Shown: piece after piece, positions 53,701-64,000 of the stretch | Layout: each line of letters begins with the position of its first letter | Position numbering within the stretch: the stretch's first letter is position 1 | Assembly (NCBI GenBank): GCA_037903475.1 | Contig: JBAJFG010000179.1 | Location: 248,001 to 312,000 of the forward strand | Direction of reading: 5' to 3' | Length of the DNA: 64,000 nt | Source: Ancylostoma caninum | Taxonomy: Eukaryota > Nematoda > Chromadorea > Rhabditida > Ancylostomatidae | The notes under the pieces: generated by a model | Seen by the model: only the letters and a program-made list of their open reading frames with translations | Told to the model about the DNA's origin: nothing | The model's database searches: none | Program-made: the position numbers and the translations under genes

Positions 53701-56700
53701 CTCTTCTTCCATAAGTTCAGCAGGCTGCCTTTCTTGCCCAATAATGCGTCTCTGTTGTTGTTGCCCAAAGGTTTGCTGCTGTTGTTCTTCCAGGGGGAGT
53801 CTCAACTGCTGATGTTGCAAATAGCCTTGTTGAAATGAAACTGGAAGAACCTGAGGCTGGAAGTACGGTTCAGACAGTGAACAGACGATAGGCGGTCGAG
53901 GTTTATAGGGTTGGAACTGTGTGTGCTGGTACTGGTTCTGAACCTGTTGTTGCTGCTGCTCATACAACACCTGTTGGTTGCCTGCAGTACCATACTGCGC
54001 CTCCTGTAGCCCTTTCAAACTTCTTTGTGGTAAAGGCACTTGTGCGTTGTATTGTTGGGGAGCATGCCATTGACTAGCTTCAATTCTCTGGCCCTGACCA
54101 CTCTGCAGTGGGAACGAATGAGGCGGTGGCTGCTGGTGTGCGGGCACCACCGCAGCTGGACCAAAATGGAATGAACTCGGCACCGACGGTCGATGGGACG
54201 ATAATCTCTGTGGTATGGGCTCAGAATGATGCACAACTATTTGAGATGAACCTTCAAAAGCAGTTTGAACCCTCAGCTCTCGTGGCCCAGACTGACTTCT
54301 CCATGAGGCTTGCGATGGCCACTGCGGTACGTGGGAGGTCTGTTCCAGGATTGCTGACTGCTGCATAATTTGCCCCTGTGTGGGTGTACCTGGATACAAA
54401 ATATCCTCAGTGGGCGTCACAGATGATGCCGGTTGCTGACGGAGGATCTCCTCGTATTGGGATTGTTGCTCCAGCTCATGGTAATTTGAAACTGAGCTTT
54501 CGTGAAGATCCACCAATTCATCGTCTTCCGCTGAGTAATCCTCCTCATATGAGCTCAACTCTTCCTCTTCTCTATATCTCATCATCTTGTCGCGAGGATC
54601 AACTGCAGGAGCGGGTGAGAGTGTAATTTCTTTTTCATTATCACTGCTCCCTGTTGGGACATCCTCTTCCTGGATCGAGTCATCGATGCGTGCCGATAAC
54701 AGAACATGAATAGGCATTTCTGCACGCTCACTTTCTATGGACAAAGCGCTGACCTTTTCTTCCAAATGTTGCGGTGGGACAAATTGTTCCTGTTCCTCAA
54801 GCGCTTCTTCGAATTCACGATTTAGCCTAGTTTCATCCACAGCAGAATGCGCTAAAACTTCTTCAGCTATTTCCGGTCGCTTGTATTCAGCTAGCTGTCC
54901 TGACGCGATGAGATCATCCAGTGTGCCATCAAGAACAGGGATATGTTGAGTTTCCGGGGTAAAAACTAGTTCTTCTCTGCTTGAAGGTCGTTCAGGTACT
55001 TCAAGCTCAACGTCATGGGCTTGAGCAATTGGTTCGATCGACACTTCGCTCGGCTCACGCAAGGTATCCGCTGTTTCCTGAGCACTTTCCTCAACAACTT
55101 CAGCACGAGTTTCCGTGAGGAGTGGGGTCTGCTCGTCCAAAGACGGTTTCCGTCGCTCCGGCTCCTGCGATAACGCAGCCAACTTCATAGCTAACGACTG
55201 GATCTCTCCATCCTGATCACTCGACCTACGCTCCGCTTGATCCTCCTCAACATCGATGATCGTTCTTTGATCAGTGTCGGTGCTTTCTGACGTGGCACTC
55301 TTAGCCGTGCGAAATTTCTGACGAAGAATCCTAGAAGGAGAAGCTCCTAACGTACTTTGTACATCCTCTACCTCCTCCTTTACTGGACAGCTGTCATCTT
55401 CCGAGAGTAATTCAGGGGAAGAGGTAAGAAACGCCACCGTCGCATCATCTGCGTCGTTGTCTTGTCTTGGTGCTACCGGCAGGACTATTCCATATGTTGG
55501 ACTTTTTATGCCCAGAGGCTCCCACGCTTCCTGCGAACCCGAGGGTTGTCTGGTCTTCCTCTGCGGTAGAACAGGTCTCCGATTTTCGGTGGAAACAGAA
55601 TCGGCAAGTTCTTCTCCCAATAATGCATTCCCTGTGACTGCCTTCACAGCTTCCGGCTCCAAAATCGTGGTTGGCTTGATCACCGGATCAAACGGGATCG
55701 CTTCAGCACGAAAGGAAGCATTCTCAACAGCTGCTTTCCGTACAGATCGTGTGTTGTAAGTAGGTAGAATAGGAGCATCCGTGGTTATCTGAGATTGCGA
55801 ATAAACCCAAGATGATGGAGTGAGCACTGTAGCTACAGGCGGAATTTGAGGTAACAGTGTGTCAATAACATCGGTTCTCTCAGCTCTTTGGGCAGGTTGT
55901 CCAACGGTGACCGTTTCAGCTTCCTCTTGAGTTGCATCATACGCTACTCCGCTGGATGTTGTGGCCTGAGAAGTGAAGTGAGGAAACGGCTGCGCTACTG
56001 GAAGGACATGCGACGTCGCAGGAAAGGACTGGATCAAATCGGTGAAGGCACTTCTCGTAGAAGCTTGTTGAGAATGAGTAAAGGATCGTGTTTCCGGACG
56101 AGTTCGTTCGGTTTGACTGGCAATGCGACATGTCCCTTGTGGAGAACGACGATCTCGAGAAGGTTCTAAAAACAAAAGGGTTTGAGAAGGTTTCAGCTGA
56201 TGTTTTGTCATTTCATAAAAAGATCCATATTTATGGACTTGGTTGGCAGGAGTATCGAGCTTTGCCATTAAGTCTCCATCAGTAATCCCTACCGGTCATG
56301 AAACAGAAACAAATATGTTTTGGAACGCTTTCTACCATTTACTGAAGCAAAACCGACAAAAACGCCAGAATTCGCATCCGCAAAACAATTCTGAGGAATC
56401 ATCACGAATTGGTGCTAAATTACGATAAGACTTTGTTCAATAATATTTCACTAGGAGTCATCTAGAGAAAACCAAGCCTGTGAGTGGGGAGTGGGGCTCG
56501 CTGTATGCTTATGTGGAGAGATCATATTTTTGCTGAACGAAGAGGAAGGGGAGCGCACAATAGTCATTTTTAAATAAAAATACCGCCAAACTAGACAATG
56601 GCTTCTTGTTCCAAAATGTTGCTTATTGGATGCGGTCCAAACTTAAAAGTGGGACAGGGAATTCACTAACCACCGGATTACTGTAAATATAGCTTATGAC

Positions 56701-59526
56701 CAATATGAGAAAAAGTTGAGTAAAACCTTTCCTACACTGCGATCTTTGAAATCGATAATTTCATGAACTAACCAATTGTGTAAACCACATCAGCTAACTT
56801 ACCTATCACTCTAGCACCTTCAGGAGTAATAGCAAGACGAAGCGGTTCAACAGCCGGTAAAACACGAGACCGTAGGGGAGGAGAAGGCACAACGACATCG
56901 TGTTCCTTTCTGGAAAATATGACATTTTCCAAGGGAGTTACGTGCCAGATGCATGATAAAAATGAAGGCACATTAAGTTTGCCATCATTGGTGAGAGCAA
57001 TGCTAACCTTCTCGTCTTTCTCCTACTCTTCCTCTTCTTTCGTTTCCTCGAATCTTCATCACTGGAGTCCTCCAGTTCAGCGCGAGTTTGGACAATCGGA
57101 GATATCCGGGTGATGACATCCTCGACAGTTTCACGAGTTTCGGTGGTCTACAACAGAAGCATAGATTTATGAATACAGTTGGATGAGGATAAATGAACGA
57201 GAGCAAAACCAACTTTCAATCGTCCCGAGGGAGACAATCCGTGTCCCAAAAAACTCGGTGTACTGTGCTGCGTTGAAGGGCCTGGTTGATCAGCATCAGG
57301 CCAGAAAAAGCGGTCCTCAATAATTGAGTCATTGGCAACGGGCGAATGATGCTCTTCTTCAACTGTGGTGGTGGGTACGTCCTCGCCGCGGCGATCTCGT
57401 TTGGTCTTCCTGCGTCTGTGCTTCCGGTGACCTTTCTGAAACAATGGAGACTAACAAAAAAAAATTTAGAAACTTCAAAAGCAATTTGAACGGCACCAAC
57501 CAGGCTGATTGTTAGTTTGATAGGTTCTTTGGTGATTGGAGGTGACATGAGCTTTGGAGAGAAGGGAAAACTAAAATAAAAATGAAGACGGTGTCAAAAC
57601 TGGTTTATCGTTTAGAGGGAAAAAAGAACTTACTTTGGGTTTCGACTGATATCTGGAGATTCCAGTCCGGAATGTCGCCCAGAATCATCATCCGTTGACA
57701 GTGAGGGAGGAATGAGCTCGGGGTGACGTTGACGAACATGAGCAGCGAACATTGTCCGGCGTAGCAGCATTCCACAGACCTATACATCGACGATTCAAGT
57801 GAAGTTTGACTAACATTCCAGCAGTTTCACTGAATTGAACGGCTTTCTATAAGACGAAATGTGTGTAGTTTCGAACATATTCTGACAAACAACTACGAAC
57901 TGCAACAGCAGAAGCGGCGACAATAACCGACTAGGCGCTACTAATCACTAGAGAGAGATTTGCCGTTATAGTGAGATAAAACTTTAGTTTCAACGAAATT
58001 CCGTTACCTGACACTTCACATGCTCATCCACAGTTTCTTGATATGCAATGTCAAAGTGATGTCCACCTGCGACGAAATATTTTGTCGAAATTTGAGAAAA
58101 AAGGAATAAGTAAAAGAAGCAATGTGAACCAATATAGGCAAAAAAGGTGAAAAGACTCACGAATGATTGGCAATGGCACATTGTCGTCGACGATAGAGGG
58201 ACGTGAAACATTTGTGGTGGACTGTGAAGCGACTGCTTCAAATTGGTGAAAGAAGCTGTTCCAGTCACCACCCTGCAAAACCCACGTCCAAGAAAGAAAA
58301 GTAAGCCGAATTCAGAAAGAAATTGTGGAAACACAAGTCAAACAACAAAAAAAAAACAATCTAAGTGAAAGATCTGCTCAAGAAAAAATCATTTCATGCA
58401 ATTTTCATGTGGAAGTCGAGTAAGCTACGAATATTTTAAGATATGTAGATTACTGAGAGCAACTGCATTCTAAAAGTAATATTTTGTGGCCTGAAATGGG
58501 GAGTTTTCAATGTCAAATGTTATATTTCATGGTGTTCAAGAAAGCCAAATGCAAGCGATTTTTCTGGAGCAGTACTAGCAGGGTAGAAAATTCATGAGAA
58601 AGGCAAAAAGGTGCCAGTTTACTTCCAGAAAACAGCGAAAATGGCAAAGAACATACTGCCCTCTTTTTTGAGAAGAAAATGTGAAAAAAAAAGACTTCTA
58701 AATGAGATAAACCGCTCCCTCCTTCGTTATGATCGCTTAGTGACTGAGATCCTGGTTTGCATGTACTTGGCCTACTTTGACGCCAGTAAAAGTACCAGGT
58801 GACTTATGTTTTTTTCATATATATTTGTGGATAAAAAACGACGATTAAACGATTTGTACCTGAAATAGCCGACTCCTACATTAAAGGCAGGGGTCCACCT
58901 CATTTTCGTAGTTCAGCTAACAGCAGATTCTGCATCTACTCGGCGCGATGGTTCCAATGGTATACATAAATTGTCTCAGAATGGTCTATAAACCCGTCTT
59001 CCAGGACGGGGTCTGTAACAGTTTGCCAACCCGAATTGACATGTGAAGCCGTTGATCTTATCGATTGGACACGCCAAGACTCGTTGACCGACGCGGCAGC
59101 CGTGGCAGGCAGCCAGCACAGCTTGGAGCGATCCGCCTCCGGGCTCCAAACTTTTATCCAGTTCGAGCCTTTCAAAAATGGGGATTTCGTCGCTTCTGTG
59201 CCTGTTGATGTACATCCCAGGGATCAACATGATGAGAAGGTCTAGGATATGTTGGTAAATCCAACAGGCAGAACGAGGTGGCCCTCTGCCTTTAAGAAAG
59301 TAAGAACGTAGCCAAAAGCAATTAAAACCAAGCCCAACTAACAAAGAGAACTAACCTGTAACTTGTCCATCTTGTCGGTTGGAAGTTTTACTATTAAAAA
59401 CAATTGGAAACGCTCAGCTGTGCTTCCGCCGCTCGCTCGTTCTTCCGTCAAGTGCGTCGCGGTCGATGAATTTCCGCGCTCCAATGCCAGTTCAAGCCAA
59501 TCCTTGGAAGCAATGTCTGATTTTTC
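47770..59526 (-). CDS. Large host gene, about 24 exons, unknown function, C2H2-like finger
   Basis: Phase-consistent minus-strand exons: 59,356-59,526, 58,161-58,272, 58,008-58,066, 57,634-57,779, 57,501-57,570, 57,214-57,435, 57,008-57,147, 56,803-56,909, 53,512-56,165 (a 2.65-kb exon), 52,421-53,424, 51,719-51,778, 51,586-51,639, 51,391-51,507, 51,267-51,338, 51,126-51,209 and 50,853-51,058. Less certain ones follow to a stop at 47,770; the joint near 50,200 is unclear. Total is about 2,100 residues. The N-terminal exons give a finger, VKCQVCGMLLRRTMFAAH then VRQRHPE. Next come basic (KRKKRKSRRK) and Glu/Ser-rich acidic segments, a Gln-rich region (about 53,750-54,400) and an ordered block ISRKHAKLAIAACRNMPKRF. 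This fits a nuclear regulatory protein. An ataxin-7/SAGA-type finger is only a guess. The 5' end was not found; the true start lies upstream of 59,526. Confidence 0.7.
50742..50803. repeat. GA-rich microsatellite in an intron
   Basis: GAGA/GGGA repeats in the intron between exons 50,853-51,058 and about 50,200-50,336 of the large host gene. Confidence 0.9.
58870..59355. other. Intron segment with MITE-like sequence
   Basis: Lies in the first recognised intron of the large gene. A TTAAAGGCAGGGGTCCACC end at about 58,881 resembles the TTAAAGGCAGC family, but no matching second end was found. Frames here are chance. Confidence 0.35.
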
Positions 59527-59625
59527 CTGCTAAAACAGTGCAAAGCTATTACAGTTGTGCACATTTATACGAGTATTATACTGAGCTGGTGTGGAAGACC
59601 TCATTGAAGTTGCCACATAACACAT

Positions 59626-59994
59626 TTAAAGGCAGCAGTAACGGAAATTTCCGCGTTGGAGATTTCCCTATGTATATCGGGGTTTTTTAGGGACGACGAA
59701 CTCATTGACAATGATGAAGCAAACACACTGAAAACACAGAAAATGACGGCGCTATTCCATGTGCGTCCACAGAGCGGATGATGGGTCCCGCCGCAAAACC
59801 CTGCAAATGGTGCGTATTCCACACAAAACTGCGCTAAACCACATACGCATGCCAGTCAATGCCGTTAACTGAAGCGACGGGACCCCTTTTGTCCAGAGCG
59901 GTAGATGTGTCCACGGCAGTATCTTCGCAGGTAGGCCCCTTTTTGCTGTTCGACTCCCTTCAGAGGTGAAAATCTCCGTGAGTGCTGTCTTTAA
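59626..59994. mobile_element. MITE of the TTAAAGGCAGC family
   Basis: Left end TTAAAGGCAGCAGTAACGG; right end CCGTGAGTGCTGTCTTTAA. The outer 70 bp of the left end also matches, in reverse, 60,636-60,706, so two related copies are nested or juxtaposed. Confidence 0.55.
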
Positions 59995-60217
59995 GTGCTG
60001 GGACACCATTATTACACAGGGGTGCATAAAAAAATCGTGTTTTCTAGCAACTGTTCCAGCCAACTAAAACCTTTCATGATCCAGTGATTTGATCAAGCTA
60101 TCCTAACATTTTGTCTCTTGTTTTCCTGCTTTAAAATGTCCCGGTCACTGTGATCCAACATTAGTTCTTTTGCTGGCTCTGCTCCAAACCCTCTGCAAAG
60201 CGGTTGTTTTGCGGTTA

Positions 60218-60382
60218 CAGTGTGTTTTTCCGGGAGTAAACATCGCGCGCGATCTGATCCATTCCAATAGATCAAATTCTCAGTCGAAAGACCACGTGAG
60301 AGCGGAGGTTCCAGCAATTCGCACGTAGCCTTTGTACTGGGTCCGCAATTGCACCGATCTTTACTCCCGGAAAAACACCCTG
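60218..60382. mobile_element. MITE with 23-bp inverted repeats and TA target
   Basis: CAGTGTGTTTTTCCGGGAGT at the left and its mirror (one mismatch) at the right, flanked by TA on both sides (60,216-60,217 and 60,383-60,384). 165 bp and non-coding. A Tc1/mariner-type parent is likely from the TA target. Confidence 0.75.
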
Positions 60383-61386
60383 TATGCGCCGCTTCTAACA
60401 CGCCTTGACACGCACAACTCGTTCCATCAGAATTTACTGGAACAGATGAGTTTCAGAAGACTGCCCATGCCGCTGTCTCACAAAAACAAGGAACTAGAAC
60501 TTTGGTTATGCTTGTTTTGCACAGATGTCCACCATAGTCTATTACCACTCATAAGGAAAAAAAAAAACTGGCGCAGATAATCAATACTGTAGCGACCAGC
60601 GTTTCTATATGCCACAATTATCCTGGTAATGCACCTCGCTAAAAAACCCCATATACCTCGAAATCTCCGACATAGAAATTCCATGAGTGCTGCCATTAAT
60701 TTACCAAATTTACCAAAGACTCAAACCCATGTCTTCAAAATATTGCTGAATTTCGGTGTTTTTAGGGACCTAGAACTTATAACCAATGGTGAAACAACAC
60801 GAAACACACGGGAAATCCATGAACTCGTAGTGGTTTTTCCCGAGTCTTATTTTGCTCCACTGAGTGGGTCCCGCCACGCAGAAGTCACACGCGCCCGTGC
60901 AAGTAATTGAGCCTAAGTAAGCTGGCGCATTGTCACCTTCCAAACACGTGGAAGATTGAGTGGCATGGCGTTGGCACTTACGATTTGGGTTTCTTCGCAG
61001 GTAAGTCATGAATTTTAATGTTCGTTCAACATCTGTGGGGCGCCGCCAGTGTTTGTGGCCAATTCGGCAGTGTTGTTTTTGAAATGCACCATTACATCAC
61101 ATTTGGAAGATAAGGTTTGAGAAAAGCAGAGAGGTGAAACCATCCACATTGAAATATCAATCCCTCTGAGTGATCTCTAATATACAGCTACCTTCTGGAA
61201 CAATCGGAAAATTGATTAAATTCGAATTCATCTCGATGATTTGAGTTCGCACGTCCAGAAGTGATGCAGTCATTGAAGTTTGTGGCCTATTTCTTTAATA
61301 TTCTTCTGTTTTCCCTCGATTTACTTCTTTATTTTCACTGTTTTTTTTTGACTGTTCTGTGTTGAGTTGGTTGTTGCGCGCAATTA
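60383..61386. other. Gene-free, further MITE-related ends
   Basis: 60,636-60,706 is an inverted relative of the 59,626 element end. 60,750-60,830 repeats, in direct orientation, the internal part that follows it. No gene. Confidence 0.4.
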
Positions 61387-61564
61387 CAGTCCTTGTCGAA
61401 AAGATAGACGGATTCCGTCACTGCAGAAACGCGGCGGGACCTGAACGATGGATGCGGAGAGTGCATGCTCCAAGTGAGAGGGTCCAGTAGGTCCCACCGC
61501 GATTCTGCGACCGCGACGATATGAAACCGCACGCGCAATCCGTCTATCTTTTCGACAAGGACTG
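61387..61564. mobile_element. MITE with perfect 28-bp inverted repeats
   Basis: CAGTCCTTGTCGAAAAGATA is the start of a 28-bp end repeated exactly in reverse at 61,537-61,564. The element is flanked by TA at 61,385-61,386 and 61,565-61,566. 178 bp. Perfect ends indicate recent mobility. Confidence 0.85.
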
Positions 61565-61566
61565 TA

Positions 61567-62148
61567 CATGGCGTATTACAAATAAATAAATAAATAAATA
61601 CTTGGATGGATCTACTCGGACAATTGCAGTGTGCGGCCCGCGTGCCTTAGATTGTGGGCGTGGCTAAGAGCAGTGCGAGCCGCGTACCTTAAAAGTTGTG
61701 CAACAGTGCGTGGAACAACCAACACACAAAATAATGCACAACGAAGAAGGACGCTGCGTTCGAATCGGACCTTTCCTGGATTTTTTGTTTTTCTTTATTT
61801 TCCTTATAAAGGACGTTCACGTCCACCAGTAATGTTTATACTCTTTATGTCTTCTTCTCCACAAGCACAGAGTGCTTTGTGATTATCTTATTTCTGTGTT
61901 CCTCATTCACTAGATTTTAAGGATTCCTCATTCACGAGATGTTTTTTCAAGGAATCAGTAGTAGAAAACTTTATTATTCAAGTGCAGAAAAATTGTGCAT
62001 AGTAGTTTAAAGCTATCCGTATAAGGATCACAAGATCCATGTCCTAATCACAGGCATTTTCACAAGTCACGAAATAAATTTCGTTTTAGTTCAAGTCCGT
62101 AATCGTGCAGTCCACGTTTCTAACAATAGGAACATGTGGATTTAGCAG
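61567..62148. other. Intergenic, TAAA microsatellite
   Basis: (TAAA)n at about 61,578-61,600. Otherwise no structure is seen before the 3' end of the protease gene. Confidence 0.5.
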
Positions 62149-63844
62149 TTATCGAAGTTTGACTATTCCCTGAATCCAAGTAAGGTACGGAGCAACCATT
62201 GTATAAATTCCTGGTTGTCCTCTTTGTGCGCATCCATCGCCCCAACTGATCACACCGGCAAGGACGTATGGTCCTAAAACGGGAAATTTTTTCGCATGTA
62301 CGGGAAAGTATGCCAAAAAGGGGGTGTGCATCATCGTGTGGAGAAATGGGGCCTTACCAGTCTACCGTGATTGGTGAATTGACTGAATGTGACAATCACA
62401 GTTCTTTGGTAACGCCCCATTTCTCCTCACGATGATACACCCCCCTGCCCCCCCCCCCTAAAAAAACTAACCGTTCCCATTCTGACATGCCAATGGACCA
62501 CCGGAATCACCCTGGCATGAGTCGACACCTCCCTAAAAAGATTCTCAATTTGAAGTTCGATTCAAACTTAGAAAAAAAGAAGAATATGAGAATTTAAGAA
62601 TATAGGGTTAGGGTAGAAACGAAGGGTAAAATTTATGAATTAGGCAGAAAAACAAAAATCGAGATCAAGACTTTCGAGAAATATTCCTTTTAGTAGTGTC
62701 CATTACGTAAATATTTAATTTCTTTTTTGGCCGGCTCAATGCACGACTGTCAAATTATATCGGTACAACAGCTGCCAAGCCTTCTCGTACCCTGTTAAGC
62801 GACAAACTATTTATTGTTCAATTTACCATTTAATTGTCTCAATTAAAAATCAACGCTCTAGCATTCGGTTTCTTCAAATTTCAGAACGTTTAGTGTGCAT
62901 CTATCGGCAGTGGGATGAAAAGGGGCGGGCACAAATGCGTCTCTGCTAATCTGTGTTCTCTTCGCATTCGAAAGTTCTCTCGCCTTCGTAGCAGAAAAGC
63001 TATCGTAATTAAGAGAACGTGGGGATGGAACCAGAGGATTTCCTCCCGATTCTGCTCCCATTAACGACCAATGTTTATTTATATACTTCAAATTTACCTA
63101 TTTAATTCCCAATTTTTACTTATTTACTTCAAGTTTGCTTATTCATTTACCAAGGTGATTGAGGCATACTGTTACAAAGTAAATAAAAGTACACTCGAAT
63201 CATAATACAGACTTTTTTGATTGCTACGATAAATTATCCGACAATTTTTGAATGATTTCGAATGATTCGATTATTCACAAAAATCTGAAAACCATGAAAT
63301 TCTAGGCAAACGCTTACATGCAGATATCCTGCACAAAATGCCGACCGGCTCATTGACGCATATATCCGAGAAGCGTTCATGCATTCCGCTCGGTCAATTA
63401 TCGGTAGAACCGCAGCTTGAAGCCGTGATGGATATGCTGAAATACATAGGACAACTGTTGACAGTGGAGCAGATTTTGCTATGAGGACGAACTTACAGAG
63501 TCCCATGCTGCCCCATCCCGAAACAACGCATTTCCTCCCCGTTTGATAGGTGAAGTCACGTGGTGGGAGGCAAATCGGCTGAGTCCATTCGTCAAACCGA
63601 ATTCCCGGTCCGTCGACTTCAATGATTGCTAGGTCGTGAGCGAAGAGATCTGAATGACTCTTCTGCGTCCCTGAATCAGGGTCAAAATCTATAGTAAAAA
63701 ACACCTTCGTAAAGCGGGTAAAAATAGAATCGAGATACGTTGAACGTCTGTTCATGACCTTCATTGATGGTGTTGTCCCAGTCTCCCACTACAACTGTGT
63801 AGGAAGTGGGACGTCGATCCTCTCTGAAAGTTTGGGACTTCATT
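62149..63844 (-). CDS. Trypsin-like serine protease, 3' part
   Basis: Minus-strand exons 63,705-63,844, 63,497-63,688, 63,318-63,436, 62,472-62,532 and 62,149-62,273 encode a chymotrypsin-fold S1 protease. The first holds [10 protein letters not shown]. The second holds [10 protein letters not shown] with the catalytic Asp and [10 protein letters not shown]. The fourth holds [15 protein letters not shown] with the catalytic Ser. The last holds [19 protein letters not shown] and the terminal helix. Asp six residues before the catalytic Ser (DSCQGDS), with Gly residues in SWGDGC, predicts cleavage after Arg or Lys. The exon with the catalytic His and any signal peptide lies beyond the window edge. 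Between the first two exons is a 16-nt GT-AG interruption (63,689-63,704), too short for a normal intron. It is either a frameshifting indel or a micro-intron, so the copy may be a pseudogene. Confidence 0.8.
62321..62442. repeat. Hairpin element in protease intron
   Basis: GGGGTGTGCATCATCGTG at the left is mirrored by CACGATGATACACCCC at the right, with arms of about 30 bp around 60 bp. A small foldback element in the last intron. Confidence 0.65.
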
Positions 63845-64000
63845 CTGCAAAGAAAAAAAACCGTACTTGGTTGGGAAGATTTCCTCAAAATGCCTAAGTA
63901 AGGCTTTACAACTCTTCCAGAAGATATTTTAAGTAAATCAGCAGTATCAGCAATCATTTCATGGACTTTCAACTTTTTTTTCAGATTTTCAGATCAGTCT

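Noticed and set aside
1..64000. CRISPR array, rRNA, tRNA or spliced-leader genes
   Set aside because: No regularly spaced repeats, no tRNA A/B boxes in a foldable setting and no spliced-leader core sequence were found by eye on either strand.

Overview
The window looks like nuclear DNA of a clade V (strongylid or hookworm-like) nematode. The evidence is small introns with TTTCAG-type acceptors, a small secreted gene that resembles the ASP-related (ASPR/CAP-derived) proteins of hookworms, and dense Ty3/Gypsy, mariner and MITE debris. The organism assignment is an inference from gene style; no rRNA or mitochondrial marker is present.

Layout. (1) 1-12,250: a mosaic of broken minus-strand Ty3/Gypsy elements. 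They supply three copies of a small accessory ORF (ORF-A) with a CCHH zinc-knuckle-like motif, gag pieces, a glycoprotein-like domain directly after gag, an integrase piece, an RT-RNase H piece and three pol tails. (2) 12,250-21,320: mostly gene-free, with a MITE and a deleted mariner (17,755-18,255) inserted in a repeat whose empty version lies at about 21,476. (3) 21,323-30,955, resuming at 45,393-45,490: a multi-kilobase imperfect palindrome with a 238-bp unique centre. Each arm carries a divergently transcribed 5-exon gene for a small secreted cysteine protein. The right copy is intact; the left copy has lost its ATG and TATA box. (4) 30,956-45,392: a 14.4-kb, apparently intact and very young LTR retrotransposon inserted in the outer edge of the right palindrome arm. 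Its LTRs differ at 1 of 477 positions, and its flanks match a TGTG target duplication. (5) 45,393-47,760: gene-free, with a foldback MITE and a long (TA)n tract. (6) 47,770-59,526: a large minus-strand host gene of about 24 exons, about 2,100 residues and unknown function, with a C2H2-like finger near its N-terminus. (7) 58,870-61,570: MITE cluster. (8) 62,149-63,844: 3' part of a minus-strand trypsin-like serine protease gene.

The most interesting object is the retrotransposon. ORF1 encodes Gag, then a signal-peptide/ectodomain/TM glycoprotein-like region, then the aspartic protease, all in one frame. ORF2 (RT-RNase H-integrase) lies in the +1 frame and is entered at UGC-UCC-UAG, a site resembling the antizyme +1 shift site. 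ORF3, in the position where retroviruses keep env, is a 1,370-residue protein with an RG-rich N-terminal region and a complete UPF1-like SF1 helicase. ORF3 is preceded by a textbook splice acceptor, and the leader has a textbook donor. This suggests Gag-Pol is made from genomic RNA by +1 frameshifting and the helicase from a spliced subgenomic RNA. A helicase as a resident gene of a Ty3/Gypsy element is not something I recognise as described.
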